Shown: positions 1-7,705, numbered from the stretch's first letter. The stretch: DNA of 12,773 bases from Thermoplasmata archaeon (GCA_021799315.1 JAJZAR010000040.1:1-12773); one strand, 5' to 3'. Made by a program: numbers and translations. Notes: generated from the sequence alone by a model not told the origin.

Positions 1-424
1 GGGTAACGCAGTCTGAATACCATCCATTGCTGTATGCTCTTACACTGTCTCTTGTTTTCCCACCAAGGAGATTATAAATGGGTTCCCCGCAGCCCTTTCC
101 AATTATATCCCAGCAAGCCATTTCCACTGCGCTGAGGGCGGAAGTTGCCTCCATGGATCGTGATAGATAGAATGAGTGTTTGTAGAACTCCATGGTGTTT
201 TTATAAACCTGGTTCACATCTTTATTGAGAAATACTCTTTTCACCTCCTCGGCGCTTTCCTTAACAGGAAGAGTCATGAATGTTGTAGGTGCTTCGCCAT
301 AACCTACAAGACCATCGTCAGTGGTTACCTTTACCATAATCATTGTTGAGCTCCACGGTGAAGATTTCTCTGATTTTTTCTCGCTTATGTTGTAGATTTC
401 TATATCTTTGATTTTGCCTGACAT
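1..424 (-). CDS. gnaD: D-gluconate/D-galactonate dehydratase, N-terminal part (cut by window edge)
   Basis: Enolase-superfamily (mandelate racemase/muconate lactonizing type) sugar-acid dehydratase. It would convert D-gluconate, and perhaps D-galactonate, to 2-keto-3-deoxy acid in the cytosolic non-phosphorylative Entner-Doudoroff pathway typical of Thermoplasma, Picrophilus and Sulfolobus. The visible ~141 residues begin MSGKIKDIEIYNI and include VTTDDGLVGYGEA, then an FYLSRSMEATSALSAVEMA stretch, CWDIIGK, PIYNLLGGKTRD and SNGWYSDCVT. These match the N-terminal capping domain of the Sulfolobus gluconate dehydratase closely as I remember it. The metal-binding barrel lies outside the window. 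The ATG at 424-422 is the only good start. It has no Shine-Dalgarno but sits about 27 bases from a TATA box, which suggests a leaderless transcript. It is divergent from topA. Other sugar-acid specificities (arabinonate, xylonate) cannot be excluded from this part. Confidence 0.85.
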   Translation of the reverse strand, partial: MSGKIKDIEIYNISEKKSEKSSPWSSTMIMVKVTTDDGLVGYGEAPTTFMTLPVKESAEEVKRVFLNKDVNQVYKNTMEFYKHSFYLSRSMEATSALSAVEMACWDIIGKGCGEPIYNLLGGKTRDSVRAYSNGWYSDCVT

Positions 425-446
425 ACATGTTATATACTTCTTTCAT

Positions 447-460
447 CTTTAAATCTTTGC
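447..460 (-). promoter_or_regulatory. TATA box and BRE for the gluconate dehydratase gene
   Basis: On the minus strand the sequence GCAAAGATTTAAAG runs from 460 to 447: a purine-rich BRE-like stretch followed by an AT-rich TATA element centred near 451. That is about 27 bases from the ATG at 424. The spacing places the transcription start at or next to the start codon, so the mRNA is probably leaderless. Confidence 0.5.
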
Positions 461-492
461 GTGCAAATGGTTGCTAAATTCTGAACAAAACG

Positions 493-511
493 CATTGATT
501 TATAAACAATG
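493..511. repeat. Imperfect palindrome in the gnaD/topA divergent intergenic region
   Basis: CATTGATTTATAAACAATG has 5-base arms (CATTG/CAATG) around a perfectly palindromic TTTATAAA core, with one extra A between the left arm and the core. It lies between the two divergent promoters and outside both predicted TATA boxes, so it could be a regulator-binding site. The rest of 425-598 shows only the two promoters. Confidence 0.3.
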
Positions 512-566
512 TAAAAGCTCCAAGTTTCATGGGCGGTAAAAAATGTTCACTCGAAATAAAAAAATG

Positions 567-574
567 TTATATAT
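567..574 (+). promoter_or_regulatory. TATA box for topA
   Basis: TTATATAT is centred about 28 bases upstream of the TTG start of topA at 599. With usual archaeal TATA-to-start spacing, transcription would begin within a couple of bases of 599, giving a leaderless or nearly leaderless mRNA. No Shine-Dalgarno is visible. Confidence 0.5.
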
Positions 575-598
575 TGATAATAACCATTCACTTTCCTG

Positions 599-2974
599 TT
601 GTCTGGTACATTAATTATTTCAGAAAAAGCTGATGCAGGAAGGAGAATTGCCTACTTTCTGTCTGATGGAAAATCAAAGCAAAAGAGATCAAAGAATCTC
701 AATTACATAGAATTTGAAGACAGTAAGGATGGTTTTTACCTTGTCCCTCTTAGTGGACACATAGTAGAGATCGACTTTCCACCGAAACTGAAGGATTGGA
801 AGCTAGAAACCCTCAACACTCTCGTGGAGTCTGAAGTCATTCACAATGTTAAAAATAAAACTGCATATGAAAGCCTAAGATCCTTATCTGAAAATGTAGG
901 AAAAATCATAATAGCAACTGACTATGATAGAGAAGGAGAACTCATAGGTACAGAAGCCCTGGATATTATTAAAAAAAGTGGAAAATTTCGGGGAGACATA
1001 AAAAGAGCAAAGTTCAGTGCCCTCACAGGAAAAGAGATCAGAGATGCCTTCTCAAATGTGATAGATGTGGATTATAATCTCTCAAGTTCGGCTGAAGCAA
1101 GGGAGGAAATAGATCTGTACTGGGGAGCTGCCTTGACCAGATTCTTTTCCCTCGCCACAAACAGGCTCGGAAAGAATTTTCTTTCCATAGGCAGGGTTCA
1201 GACACCAACCCTTGGGTTGATCGTAAAGAGGGAACGGGAAATTCAGAGTTTTGTTCCAGAGAAATTCTGGGAAGTTAAAATTGATTACGTCAAAGATGAC
1301 ATATTTACAGGTTTATTGAAGGAAGACCGATTGAACGATCAATCTAAAGCCCAGAAAATTCTTGACATGATTCTGGGAAAGGATGGAAAAGTCCTCTCAT
1401 TCAGGAAGGAAATGGAAAGGATATACAAACCGTCACCCTTCAACACAACTGAATTTATGAGGGAAGCCTCAAAAATTGGAGTAATGCCATCCAGAGCCAT
1501 GAAAATAGCTGAATCCCTATACGTAAGAGGATTGATCAGTTATCCAAGAACAGATAACACCGTTTACCAGAGAAGTATAAATTTAAAATCAATAGTTGAA
1601 AAGTTGAAAAAGAGTTTTCTTGAAAAGGAGGCTTCCATGGTTCTGTCTCAGGAGAGAATCCTGCCTTCAAGAGGAAAAATGGAAACGACAGATCATCCCC
1701 CAATTTACCCGACAGAGGTGCCAAAACAGGGGATGCTTAAAAAAGACGAGGAAAAGGTATACGAACTCATTGCAAGACGTTTCCTCTCAACACTCTACAA
1801 AGAAGGAACAAGAGAAGCCAGGCATGCTGATATCGAGACAGGTGGATACACTTTCGAAACTTCCGGGTCAAAGGTTGTGGACCCTGGCTGGCTTGAGATA
1901 TATCCATACAGAAAGATTCGCGACGTGTTTCATCCCGATCTTGAAGTGGGAGAAATCGTAAAGGCAGAAAACTGGAGGGTTGAAGAAGGTGAGACAAAGC
2001 CTCCTAACAGATATGACATGGCATCGCTCATAAAGCAGATGGAAAATTTGAATCTAGGAACAAAAAGCACCAGACATGATATTATTGAAAAGTTGCAGAA
2101 CAGGGGGTTCATAGAGGGAAATCCAGTGCGTCCAACGCCTCTTGGCTTCTCACTTATTGATGGAATAATGTTGGTCGATTCAAAGATTTCAGAACCCGAT
2201 ATGACAGCAGAACTTGAAAACATGATGACAAAAATAGCTTCAGGTGAGGTCACGGAGAAATCCGTGGTTGAATCATCAAAGCAAATGCTTTTAAGGGTTC
2301 TTGACGAGTTGGAAAAAAACAAGGATCTAATTGCCAAATCAGTTAGAGGTGCTCTTGAAACAGGAGCAGAAGTTGGCAAGTGCAGAATACATGGCACTCC
2401 AATTCAGGCAATTAAAATTAAGGACACAATAAGATTCAAGTGCGACACAGATGGCTGCGTGGATTATTATCAGAAGATCAGGGGGCTTATAAAACCCACA
2501 GAAGAAAATTGCGAAGTATGCGGTAACATAATCGTTCAGGTGATCAGGAGAGGACAGACACCCGAAAAAATATGCATAAATCCGTTGTGCGAATACAACA
2601 CGAGTAAGAAAGATGTTGGCATCTGCCCCAAGGATGGTGGCCATATGCTCATAAGGCAGTCCAGGTACGGCAAGAGATTCCTTGGCTGTTCCAATTTTCC
2701 AAAGTGTACACAGACCTATGCCCTTCCCCAGAAGGGTGAGATAAAGGTGGTTGGAAAGGCATGTGAATCATGTAAAGCACCCTTGATACTTGTGGGCTTC
2801 GGTGAGAATAACAGAGAATTGTGCCCCAATCTGTCCTGCGAGACAAATGCGAACAGGAAAGCATCAAAAACCACAGAGAAGAAGGTTGTCAGGAAAAGTG
2901 CCAGTAAAAGCAAAACATCAAAAACTTCCGCTTCAAAGACCAAAAGCAGAAAAAAGGTGAAGTCGGTTGGATAG
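599..2974 (+). CDS. topA: DNA topoisomerase I (type IA)
   Basis: Type IA topoisomerase that nicks one DNA strand through a 5'-phosphotyrosine link and passes the other, relaxing negative supercoils. The TOPRIM domain starts at once (TLIISEK, residues 4-10) and carries the metal site TDYDREGE at 107-114. The conserved IGRVQTPTL is at 197-205 and the catalytic tyrosine is Y315 in LISYPRTDN. The C-terminus has four zinc-finger-like units: C595/H598/C615/C620, C638/C641/C659/C664, C676/C697/C703 (a ligand position is D679 instead of Cys), and C722/C725/C742/C747. A Lys/Ser-rich tail follows at 752-791. The start must be TTG at 599: an in-frame TAA lies at 581-583 and the next methionine is far inside the protein, after the TOPRIM core. 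The 3' end overlaps the next gene by 8 bases, so the two are probably co-transcribed. The length suits archaeal TopoI/III enzymes. Confidence 0.96.
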   Translation: MSGTLIISEKADAGRRIAYFLSDGKSKQKRSKNLNYIEFEDSKDGFYLVPLSGHIVEIDFPPKLKDWKLETLNTLVESEVIHNVKNKTAYESLRSLSENVGKIIIATDYDREGELIGTEALDIIKKSGKFRGDIKRAKFSALTGKEIRDAFSNVIDVDYNLSSSAEAREEIDLYWGAALTRFFSLATNRLGKNFLSIGRVQTPTLGLIVKREREIQSFVPEKFWEVKIDYVKDDIFTGLLKEDRLNDQSKAQKILDMILGKDGKVLSFRKEMERIYKPSPFNTTEFMREASKIGVMPSRAMKIAESLYVRGLISYPRTDNTVYQRSINLKSIVEKLKKSFLEKEASMVLSQERILPSRGKMETTDHPPIYPTEVPKQGMLKKDEEKVYELIARRFLSTLYKEGTREARHADIETGGYTFETSGSKVVDPGWLEIYPYRKIRDVFHPDLEVGEIVKAENWRVEEGETKPPNRYDMASLIKQMENLNLGTKSTRHDIIEKLQNRGFIEGNPVRPTPLGFSLIDGIMLVDSKISEPDMTAELENMMTKIASGEVTEKSVVESSKQMLLRVLDELEKNKDLIAKSVRGALETGAEVGKCRIHGTPIQAIKIKDTIRFKCDTDGCVDYYQKIRGLIKPTEENCEVCGNIIVQVIRRGQTPEKICINPLCEYNTSKKDVGICPKDGGHMLIRQSRYGKRFLGCSNFPKCTQTYALPQKGEIKVVGKACESCKAPLILVGFGENNRELCPNLSCETNANRKASKTTEKKVVRKSASKSKTSKTSASKTKSRKKVKSVG
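2956..2960 (+). promoter_or_regulatory. Shine-Dalgarno inside the topA end for the presenilin-like gene
   Basis: GGTGA lies six bases before the TTG at 2967 and matches the archaeal anti-SD complement. It fixes that TTG as the start and implies translational coupling, since the site is inside the last topA codons. Confidence 0.6.
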
Positions 2975-3839
2975 GAGGATTATATCTGAGACAGGGAGTG
3001 CCATTCTCTTTATTATTGCTTCCCTGATAGGTTTGGTACTTGCAATGGAGCTTGAATCCATATCTCCTACAAACCCTTCACAGAATACCACGGCAGGAAT
3101 AGGATATGTGCTCTATTTTATTGTGGCTGTACTGGTTGTATCTGCCGCAATTATATTCATTTCAAGGAAGAAAAAGACTGGTTTTCTCAGGATATTTTTT
3201 GTGCTGGCCATGACCCTTGTGATATTTGTAGTGGCATCCTTACTGTATGCGCTACTCCCAATCTCAGAAATAACATACTATATACTGACCTTTGGAACTT
3301 CCATGCTGTTCCTGTACCTGCTCCTATTCAGACAGAGCTGGATTATTCTCAATATAGCCGGCGTCCTGACTTCAGCAGGGCTTGCATCCATATGGGGTGT
3401 CGATCTGGGCGTTTATTCTGCTGTTATTCTTCTCATAGTTTTTGCTATATATGACTACATTGCGGTGTACAAGACAAAGCATATGATCGATATTGCCAGA
3501 GCATCAACATCTTCCAATATGCCCATGTTTTTCGTCATTCCAGAAAGCAGAGGGTTCAGCATGAAAGATGTGGATATTGATAAACCTTCAGAGGGTGAGG
3601 AAGGTGAAAGAAGAGGTGCAATTATGCTGGGGTTTGGAGATATTGCCATACCAAATGTTATGGTTATATCTTCCTATCTCTACGGAGGAACAACACTGTT
3701 TTTCCTGTTGCCCCTACTCGGAGGCATAATCGCAATGTTTGCCCTTTTCAGCTTTATAAAAAGGCCCGCACCCGGTCTCCCCTTTCTCAACACCGGTGTT
3801 CTCATAGGCTTTGGTATTGCTCTTCTTCTCAGGTTGTAG
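2967..3839 (+). CDS. Presenilin/signal peptide peptidase-like intramembrane aspartyl protease
   Basis: Polytopic GxGD-type aspartyl protease (family A22, archaeal presenilin homologue, PSH) that would cut transmembrane segments within the cell membrane. The two catalytic motifs are present: YD at Y162-D163 inside a membrane helix (VFAIYDYIAVY) and GFGD at 222-225, with D163 and D225 the expected catalytic pair. A PAL-like PAPGLPFLN follows at 267-275. About nine membrane segments are visible, at roughly 11-27, 46-65, 74-97, 103-120, 125-144, 148-168, 218-238, 243-263 and 273-289. A hydrophilic acidic loop (about 193-217) separates the two aspartates. The TTG start follows GGTGA. The next Met (M27) would remove the first membrane segment. 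The gene overlaps topA by 8 bases, so it is likely in the same operon. Substrates are unknown. Confidence 0.9.
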   Translation: MDRRIISETGSAILFIIASLIGLVLAMELESISPTNPSQNTTAGIGYVLYFIVAVLVVSAAIIFISRKKKTGFLRIFFVLAMTLVIFVVASLLYALLPISEITYYILTFGTSMLFLYLLLFRQSWIILNIAGVLTSAGLASIWGVDLGVYSAVILLIVFAIYDYIAVYKTKHMIDIARASTSSNMPMFFVIPESRGFSMKDVDIDKPSEGEEGERRGAIMLGFGDIAIPNVMVISSYLYGGTTLFFLLPLLGGIIAMFALFSFIKRPAPGLPFLNTGVLIGFGIALLLRL

Positions 3840-3873
3840 AAAATAGAAATCCCCTTGTCAGGATTTATTTTCT
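3838..3873. terminator. Inverted repeat between convergent genes, candidate bidirectional terminator
   Basis: The left arm at 3838-3852 (AGAAAATAGAAATCC) pairs with the right arm at 3861-3873 (GGATTTATTTTCT) except for a two-base bulge, with an 8-base loop. It begins in the stop codon of the presenilin-like gene and runs into the last codons of the converging gene. The right arm ends in a T-rich stretch on the plus strand and the left arm is A-rich, so both transcripts would finish with a hairpin and U-rich tail. Archaeal termination relies mainly on U-tracts, so the hairpin's role is uncertain. Confidence 0.4.
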
Positions 3874-4349
3874 GCGGAACCCTTTCGATCGTCACCATAC
3901 CATAACAGATAAGCATAGGCAAAATTGACAAAGGGCGGAATCAGATCTGCGAAGGGGATAATATAGAGAATTGAAAAAATGCCAACAACAGGTGCACCTG
4001 CATTTTTTCCAAATCTGATCATACCAGCAATCAACCAAACATTGGCAATGACCATAAGTAATATACCAATCAGTTCAACAATTGTGCCGATAGGCGGTCC
4101 AAGCCTGAAATTACCTCCTGAAATTACCACGAGGTAAGTTCCAAAAATAAGAACTAGAATACCAATTAAGAATAATGCTGCAAACGGACGGTTATTTTTC
4201 TGATCCTTTTGAGGAATAGCTTTGAAAACTCTTGACAGATAAACCAGTCCGAAGAAGTAAAGAAACAGGCCAAGAAAAGGGAATAACCCTTGAGTCTCGG
4301 CAAGCACGTTCAATTCGTTGAATGGTCCATATCCAATTCCAATGCTCAC
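3858..4349 (-). CDS. Small polytopic membrane protein, possibly DUF996-like
   Basis: A hydrophobic protein of about 163 residues with membrane segments at roughly 21-40, 57-77, 87-111 and 118-138, perhaps a fifth to 151, and a short charged C-terminus (DDRKGSAENKS). The arrangement GLFLYFFGLVYLSRVFKAI, then a polar KDQKNN patch, then a new helix resembles archaeal DUF996 membrane proteins, but I base this on general pattern only; function is unknown. The GTG at 4349 is the first conventional start. However, the same frame stays open upstream and encodes TITAITIVECVVSIGIGYG, which looks like the rest of a first membrane helix, so the true N-terminus is doubtful. It faces the topA operon tail-to-tail and follows tricorn on the same strand after about 240 bases. 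Confidence 0.65.
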   Translation of the reverse strand: MSIGIGYGPFNELNVLAETQGLFPFLGLFLYFFGLVYLSRVFKAIPQKDQKNNRPFAALFLIGILVLIFGTYLVVISGGNFRLGPPIGTIVELIGILLMVIANVWLIAGMIRFGKNAGAPVVGIFSILYIIPFADLIPPFVNFAYAYLLWYGDDRKGSAENKS

Positions 4350-4381
4350 TACGCATTCTACTATCGTAATTGCTGTTATGG

Positions 4382-4394
4382 TATTTTTATAAAA
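4382..4394 (-). promoter_or_regulatory. Possible TATA box for the small membrane protein
   Basis: On the minus strand TTTTATAAAAATA is centred about 40 bases upstream of the GTG at 4349. Transcription would start near 4362, leaving a ~13-base leader without a Shine-Dalgarno. The same bases would be coding if the true start lies further upstream, so this is a weak call. The interval 4350-4592 otherwise holds only a 21-codon hydrophobic ORF (4376-4441, minus) and AT-rich tricorn 3' sequence. Confidence 0.3.
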
Positions 4395-4565
4395 AAGAGC
4401 ACAAGGAAAACGCCCAGGAACATTAGAACTGACGCTTTCATAAGATATATTGAAACCCCCATTCGCTTGTCGGGCGTTGTGGGGAAATCACATGAAAATG
4501 ATGAGCTTAACGCTTTCAGGTCAATGGACATAAAAATACAATGTGTCAACTCATATTAATATTAC

Positions 4566-4580
4566 TGACTATAAAAGTCA
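4566..4580 (-). terminator. Short hairpin in the AT-rich tricorn 3' region
   Basis: TGACTATAAAAGTCA is a 5-base-arm inverted repeat about 12 bases past the tricorn stop codon, surrounded by A/T runs. It may help end tricorn transcription. The stem is short and could be chance. Confidence 0.25.
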
Positions 4581-4592
4581 TAAATTATTATA

Positions 4593-7500
4593 TTACTTTG
4601 ACGCCTCAAGCATATTCTTCATGAGTTCCAGGGCCTTCTCCATCTGAGGATCCACTCCCCTTTTCCAGTCGTCAGGGCTTATTTCAACGACGTGGGTTGG
4701 ATCTGTACCGTAATTTTCCACCCCAAATCCCACGTCTTTGAAATTCAATCCAAATCTTGGTTGTGTGACCATGGTCCCATCAGCAAGTTTCCTTTCAGGG
4801 CTAATTCCAATTACACCTCCCCAGGTTCGAGTTCCAACAAGAGGTCCGAGGCTCAGCAATTTAAACGAATGGCTGAATATGTCTCCATCAGAGCCTGCAT
4901 TTTCGTTCGTAAGGGCCACCATAGGACCTCCTATGGAATAGGATGGATAGGGTGAGTCCTGCCCAAGGCCGGGGTGGGTAAAAGCTATACGTTCCCTAAG
5001 CAACTTCTCGAGAACCAGCTGAGAAACATTTCCTCCGCCATTAAACCTCACATCTACAATGAGCCCCTCTCTGTTGAATTCTCTGGTATACAATTTATAA
5101 AATTCAGCAAGTCCATCAAGCATCATATTGGGAATGTGGACATAACCTATCTTGCCTTTCGTCCTTTCATGTACAAGTTTTCTGTTTGCCTCGACCCAGT
5201 CTCGGTATCTCAGGTATCGGTCATCAGACAGCATTTCAACATATGCTGAATGCTTTTCTCCATTTTCTCCTACGGCATCAATTCTGATTTTTGAAGAGCT
5301 TAACCCAAGGAACAAATGGTCTGCGTTTCCACTGTAATCATCAAGAGCTTTTCCATTAACAGATACAATTCTGTCACCTTCCCTGAATCCAGCCTTAATA
5401 AGAGGACTTTTTTCCATGTCATTTGATGGATCGCCCATGTATATTTTCTTTATCGCTAGGCCATTTTTATCTCTGGTAAGATCTGCTCCGAGACGTCCAA
5501 TGGGTTCTGCACCAAATCTGAGAAAATCTCCACCTGTTTCATAGGAATGGGATGTGCTGAATTCTCCTTGCATCTCTCTTATGATCTCTGAAAGTTCGAA
5601 TCTCGTTGTGATGCGGTCAACCATGGGTCTGTACTTATCATATACTCTTTTATCATTTTTCTTTGAGAAATCCTTATTCCAGAAGAAACTGAAAGCAAGA
5701 AGCCATGCCTCGTCAAACATCTGTTTCCATTCATCAGGCAAATTTATCTTCAGGCTCAATTTATCGATTTTTACTTCTTCCTCCTTTTCAAAGCCTGTAA
5801 TCATGCCCTTGGCAATTTTTGGCTGAATTCTATTTATCTTCCCCTTTTCTCCTCTTACCACGACGGTTTCCCCTGTGGGTGAAATATAATATTCTGAAAC
5901 TGCCTTGGCCACTGTATCACTCTTTTTTGAAGAGAAATTAAAGTGCAGGAGAGTGCCCTTTCTTGGCTCACCAGAAGACATCACGCCCATGAGCCCCTTT
6001 GGCCTGAAGGAAAGATACATAAATCCACCAGGTACTGCGGCAAGGTGGCTATAGTTTCCAGCGGCCACTGGCAAAGTGTCCGGATATCTTGACACATCTC
6101 TCTTATTGTTCAGCCTCATGGGTTCTGGTATTTTGTCTGTGGGAGATTCTCCTCTGTCAGAGAGATTTAGATAGTATATTTTGGTCATCAAGGGAAAGGA
6201 GTAATTGAAGGTGGCCCTGTCATCAACAGGATCAAAGGTTCTATCAGACAGATATAGAAGGAAAGAATCAGAGAAGTCAAAGGATGGAGAATAATCATTG
6301 CCCGTTCTTTCTGTCATTTCCATTCCTTTCTTATCCAGAAGATCCATCATTTTGATGACTGAACCCTCTCTCTGCCCAAATCCCCCACTCATGTATGGGA
6401 ATGTGTAAGCCAGCTTTTTCCCATCGTGGCTCCATGTCACATCCTTTATCTTTCCAGCCTCGCTGTTATCAATCTTAGAGAAATCCATGGTTTGTGAATC
6501 GGCGATGTATAGACAGAAATTGGTATCAGTAAATGCAATGTTTTTCCCATCAGGGGATGGGAATATGTTATCAATGAGACCAACACTCTTCTTCATTTCT
6601 CTGAGGATCTTAAGGTCTGGAAGTTCTGCAACGCACAGCCTTTCTCCTTCTTTGTCCTGTCTCACAAATGCCATGGTATTCTTATCCAGAAATCTGACAA
6701 GCCTCGTTCTTCCCTTGGATTCTAAGGGAAGCTGAAGAGAGAGGTCCTTTGAAGTCAGAAAACTTTTCCCTCTGGAAACAACTGCATACATTTCACCTGA
6801 GGCGTCGGGTACAAATTCTTCATTAAAATCACTCACAGAAGGAAACTTTTCTTCTGGAATTTTGACTCCAGAAGACATATGAACTTCTATCTCTTTCGCT
6901 TTTTTATCCACTGGGGAGAAAATGTATAGTTTTCCTCCCATTGTATACATAAGCATTTCTCCATTGGATGAAAGATGTCTGGGGTAATATTCTGTAAAAT
7001 CGGAGTATCTTTTCATGTTTTTTCCACTGGGATCAATGGAATATATCTGCCCCCAACCTTCATGATCGGACACAAAGAATATCTGTCCTTCGAAAACACA
7101 GGGTGAGGAAACATGTCCATGAAGATCCACAATTTTCTTAAAATTCTGTTCCTTTTTGCCACTCCATAACACTCCCTTTGTTCCTCCCTTATATCCTTTC
7201 CAATGCGGCATGTCGTAGGTATATCTTCCAAGGATCGTATAATCATCAACATAAAGCACATGGGCAGCAGGTCCTAAATTCAAAGGATCAAGGGAAAGGT
7301 CCTTTTCATTAAGAGCATAAAGATGTGTTAGGGCACCGTATGGTGAATACGCATCTGTCGAAATAATTGGGGTATTTCCTTTCCATCCAGCGATATCTGT
7401 AAACATTCTTCTAGGAACACTTTTTCCATTCAGATAAGTGATCCTCTTTATGGATGCATCATCCAGATTGTACATATACAGATCTGCCACGGTTGCATCT

Positions 7501-7688
7501 TTGCCTCTCATTGATCTGAATACAATTTTCTTTTCATCAGGTGAAAATCTGGCATTGTTAATTATGCCCATATGGGATACGACCACTCTGGCAATGTTAC
7601 TTTTTAAATCGGCTATCCAGATGCTATCATTGGAAACAAAAAGATATTCATGCTTTCCCAGATCTGATGAATGTTTATAATAATCCAT
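4593..7688 (-). CDS. tri: Tricorn protease
   Basis: Giant cytosolic serine protease (family S41) that assembles as hexamers and larger capsids and trims proteasome products of about 6-12 residues to smaller peptides for aminopeptidase cofactors. The 1031 residues show an N-terminal six-bladed propeller (about 10-310), a seven-bladed propeller (about 325-635), catalytic core C1 (about 640-720), a PDZ domain (about 735-820) and catalytic core C2 (about 835-1031). By alignment to my memory of the T. acidophilum enzyme, S713-H714 correspond to S745-H746, the nucleophile S933 to S965 (AGSDGD), D934 to D966 and E991 to E1023. The C-terminal-carboxylate anchor R131-R132 is kept as R93-R94. The S1 residue D936 appears as T904. 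The ATG at 7688 has no Shine-Dalgarno but has a TATA box about 25 bases upstream, so the mRNA is probably leaderless. Confidence 0.97.
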   Translation of the reverse strand: MDYYKHSSDLGKHEYLFVSNDSIWIADLKSNIARVVVSHMGIINNARFSPDEKKIVFRSMRGKDATVADLYMYNLDDASIKRITYLNGKSVPRRMFTDIAGWKGNTPIISTDAYSPYGALTHLYALNEKDLSLDPLNLGPAAHVLYVDDYTILGRYTYDMPHWKGYKGGTKGVLWSGKKEQNFKKIVDLHGHVSSPCVFEGQIFFVSDHEGWGQIYSIDPSGKNMKRYSDFTEYYPRHLSSNGEMLMYTMGGKLYIFSPVDKKAKEIEVHMSSGVKIPEEKFPSVSDFNEEFVPDASGEMYAVVSRGKSFLTSKDLSLQLPLESKGRTRLVRFLDKNTMAFVRQDKEGERLCVAELPDLKILREMKKSVGLIDNIFPSPDGKNIAFTDTNFCLYIADSQTMDFSKIDNSEAGKIKDVTWSHDGKKLAYTFPYMSGGFGQREGSVIKMMDLLDKKGMEMTERTGNDYSPSFDFSDSFLLYLSDRTFDPVDDRATFNYSFPLMTKIYYLNLSDRGESPTDKIPEPMRLNNKRDVSRYPDTLPVAAGNYSHLAAVPGGFMYLSFRPKGLMGVMSSGEPRKGTLLHFNFSSKKSDTVAKAVSEYYISPTGETVVVRGEKGKINRIQPKIAKGMITGFEKEEEVKIDKLSLKINLPDEWKQMFDEAWLLAFSFFWNKDFSKKNDKRVYDKYRPMVDRITTRFELSEIIREMQGEFSTSHSYETGGDFLRFGAEPIGRLGADLTRDKNGLAIKKIYMGDPSNDMEKSPLIKAGFREGDRIVSVNGKALDDYSGNADHLFLGLSSSKIRIDAVGENGEKHSAYVEMLSDDRYLRYRDWVEANRKLVHERTKGKIGYVHIPNMMLDGLAEFYKLYTREFNREGLIVDVRFNGGGNVSQLVLEKLLRERIAFTHPGLGQDSPYPSYSIGGPMVALTNENAGSDGDIFSHSFKLLSLGPLVGTRTWGGVIGISPERKLADGTMVTQPRFGLNFKDVGFGVENYGTDPTHVVEISPDDWKRGVDPQMEKALELMKNMLEASK

Positions 7689-7705
7689 TTCCCCCTATCT
7701 GCAGT

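Noticed and set aside
529..633. 34-codon plus-strand ORF (MGGKKCSLEIKK...) spanning the topA start
   Set aside because: It contains the topA TATA box, has no upstream promoter or Shine-Dalgarno, and runs out of frame into topA; most likely chance.
1930..2397. 155-codon minus-strand ORF inside topA
   Set aside because: Antisense to a well-supported topoisomerase reading frame, low-complexity composition and no start signals.
7310..7420. Suspected loss of the tricorn carboxylate-anchor arginines
   Set aside because: A first alignment put the R131-R132 equivalents at Y150-T151, but correcting the residue numbering places them at R93-R94, which are conserved.
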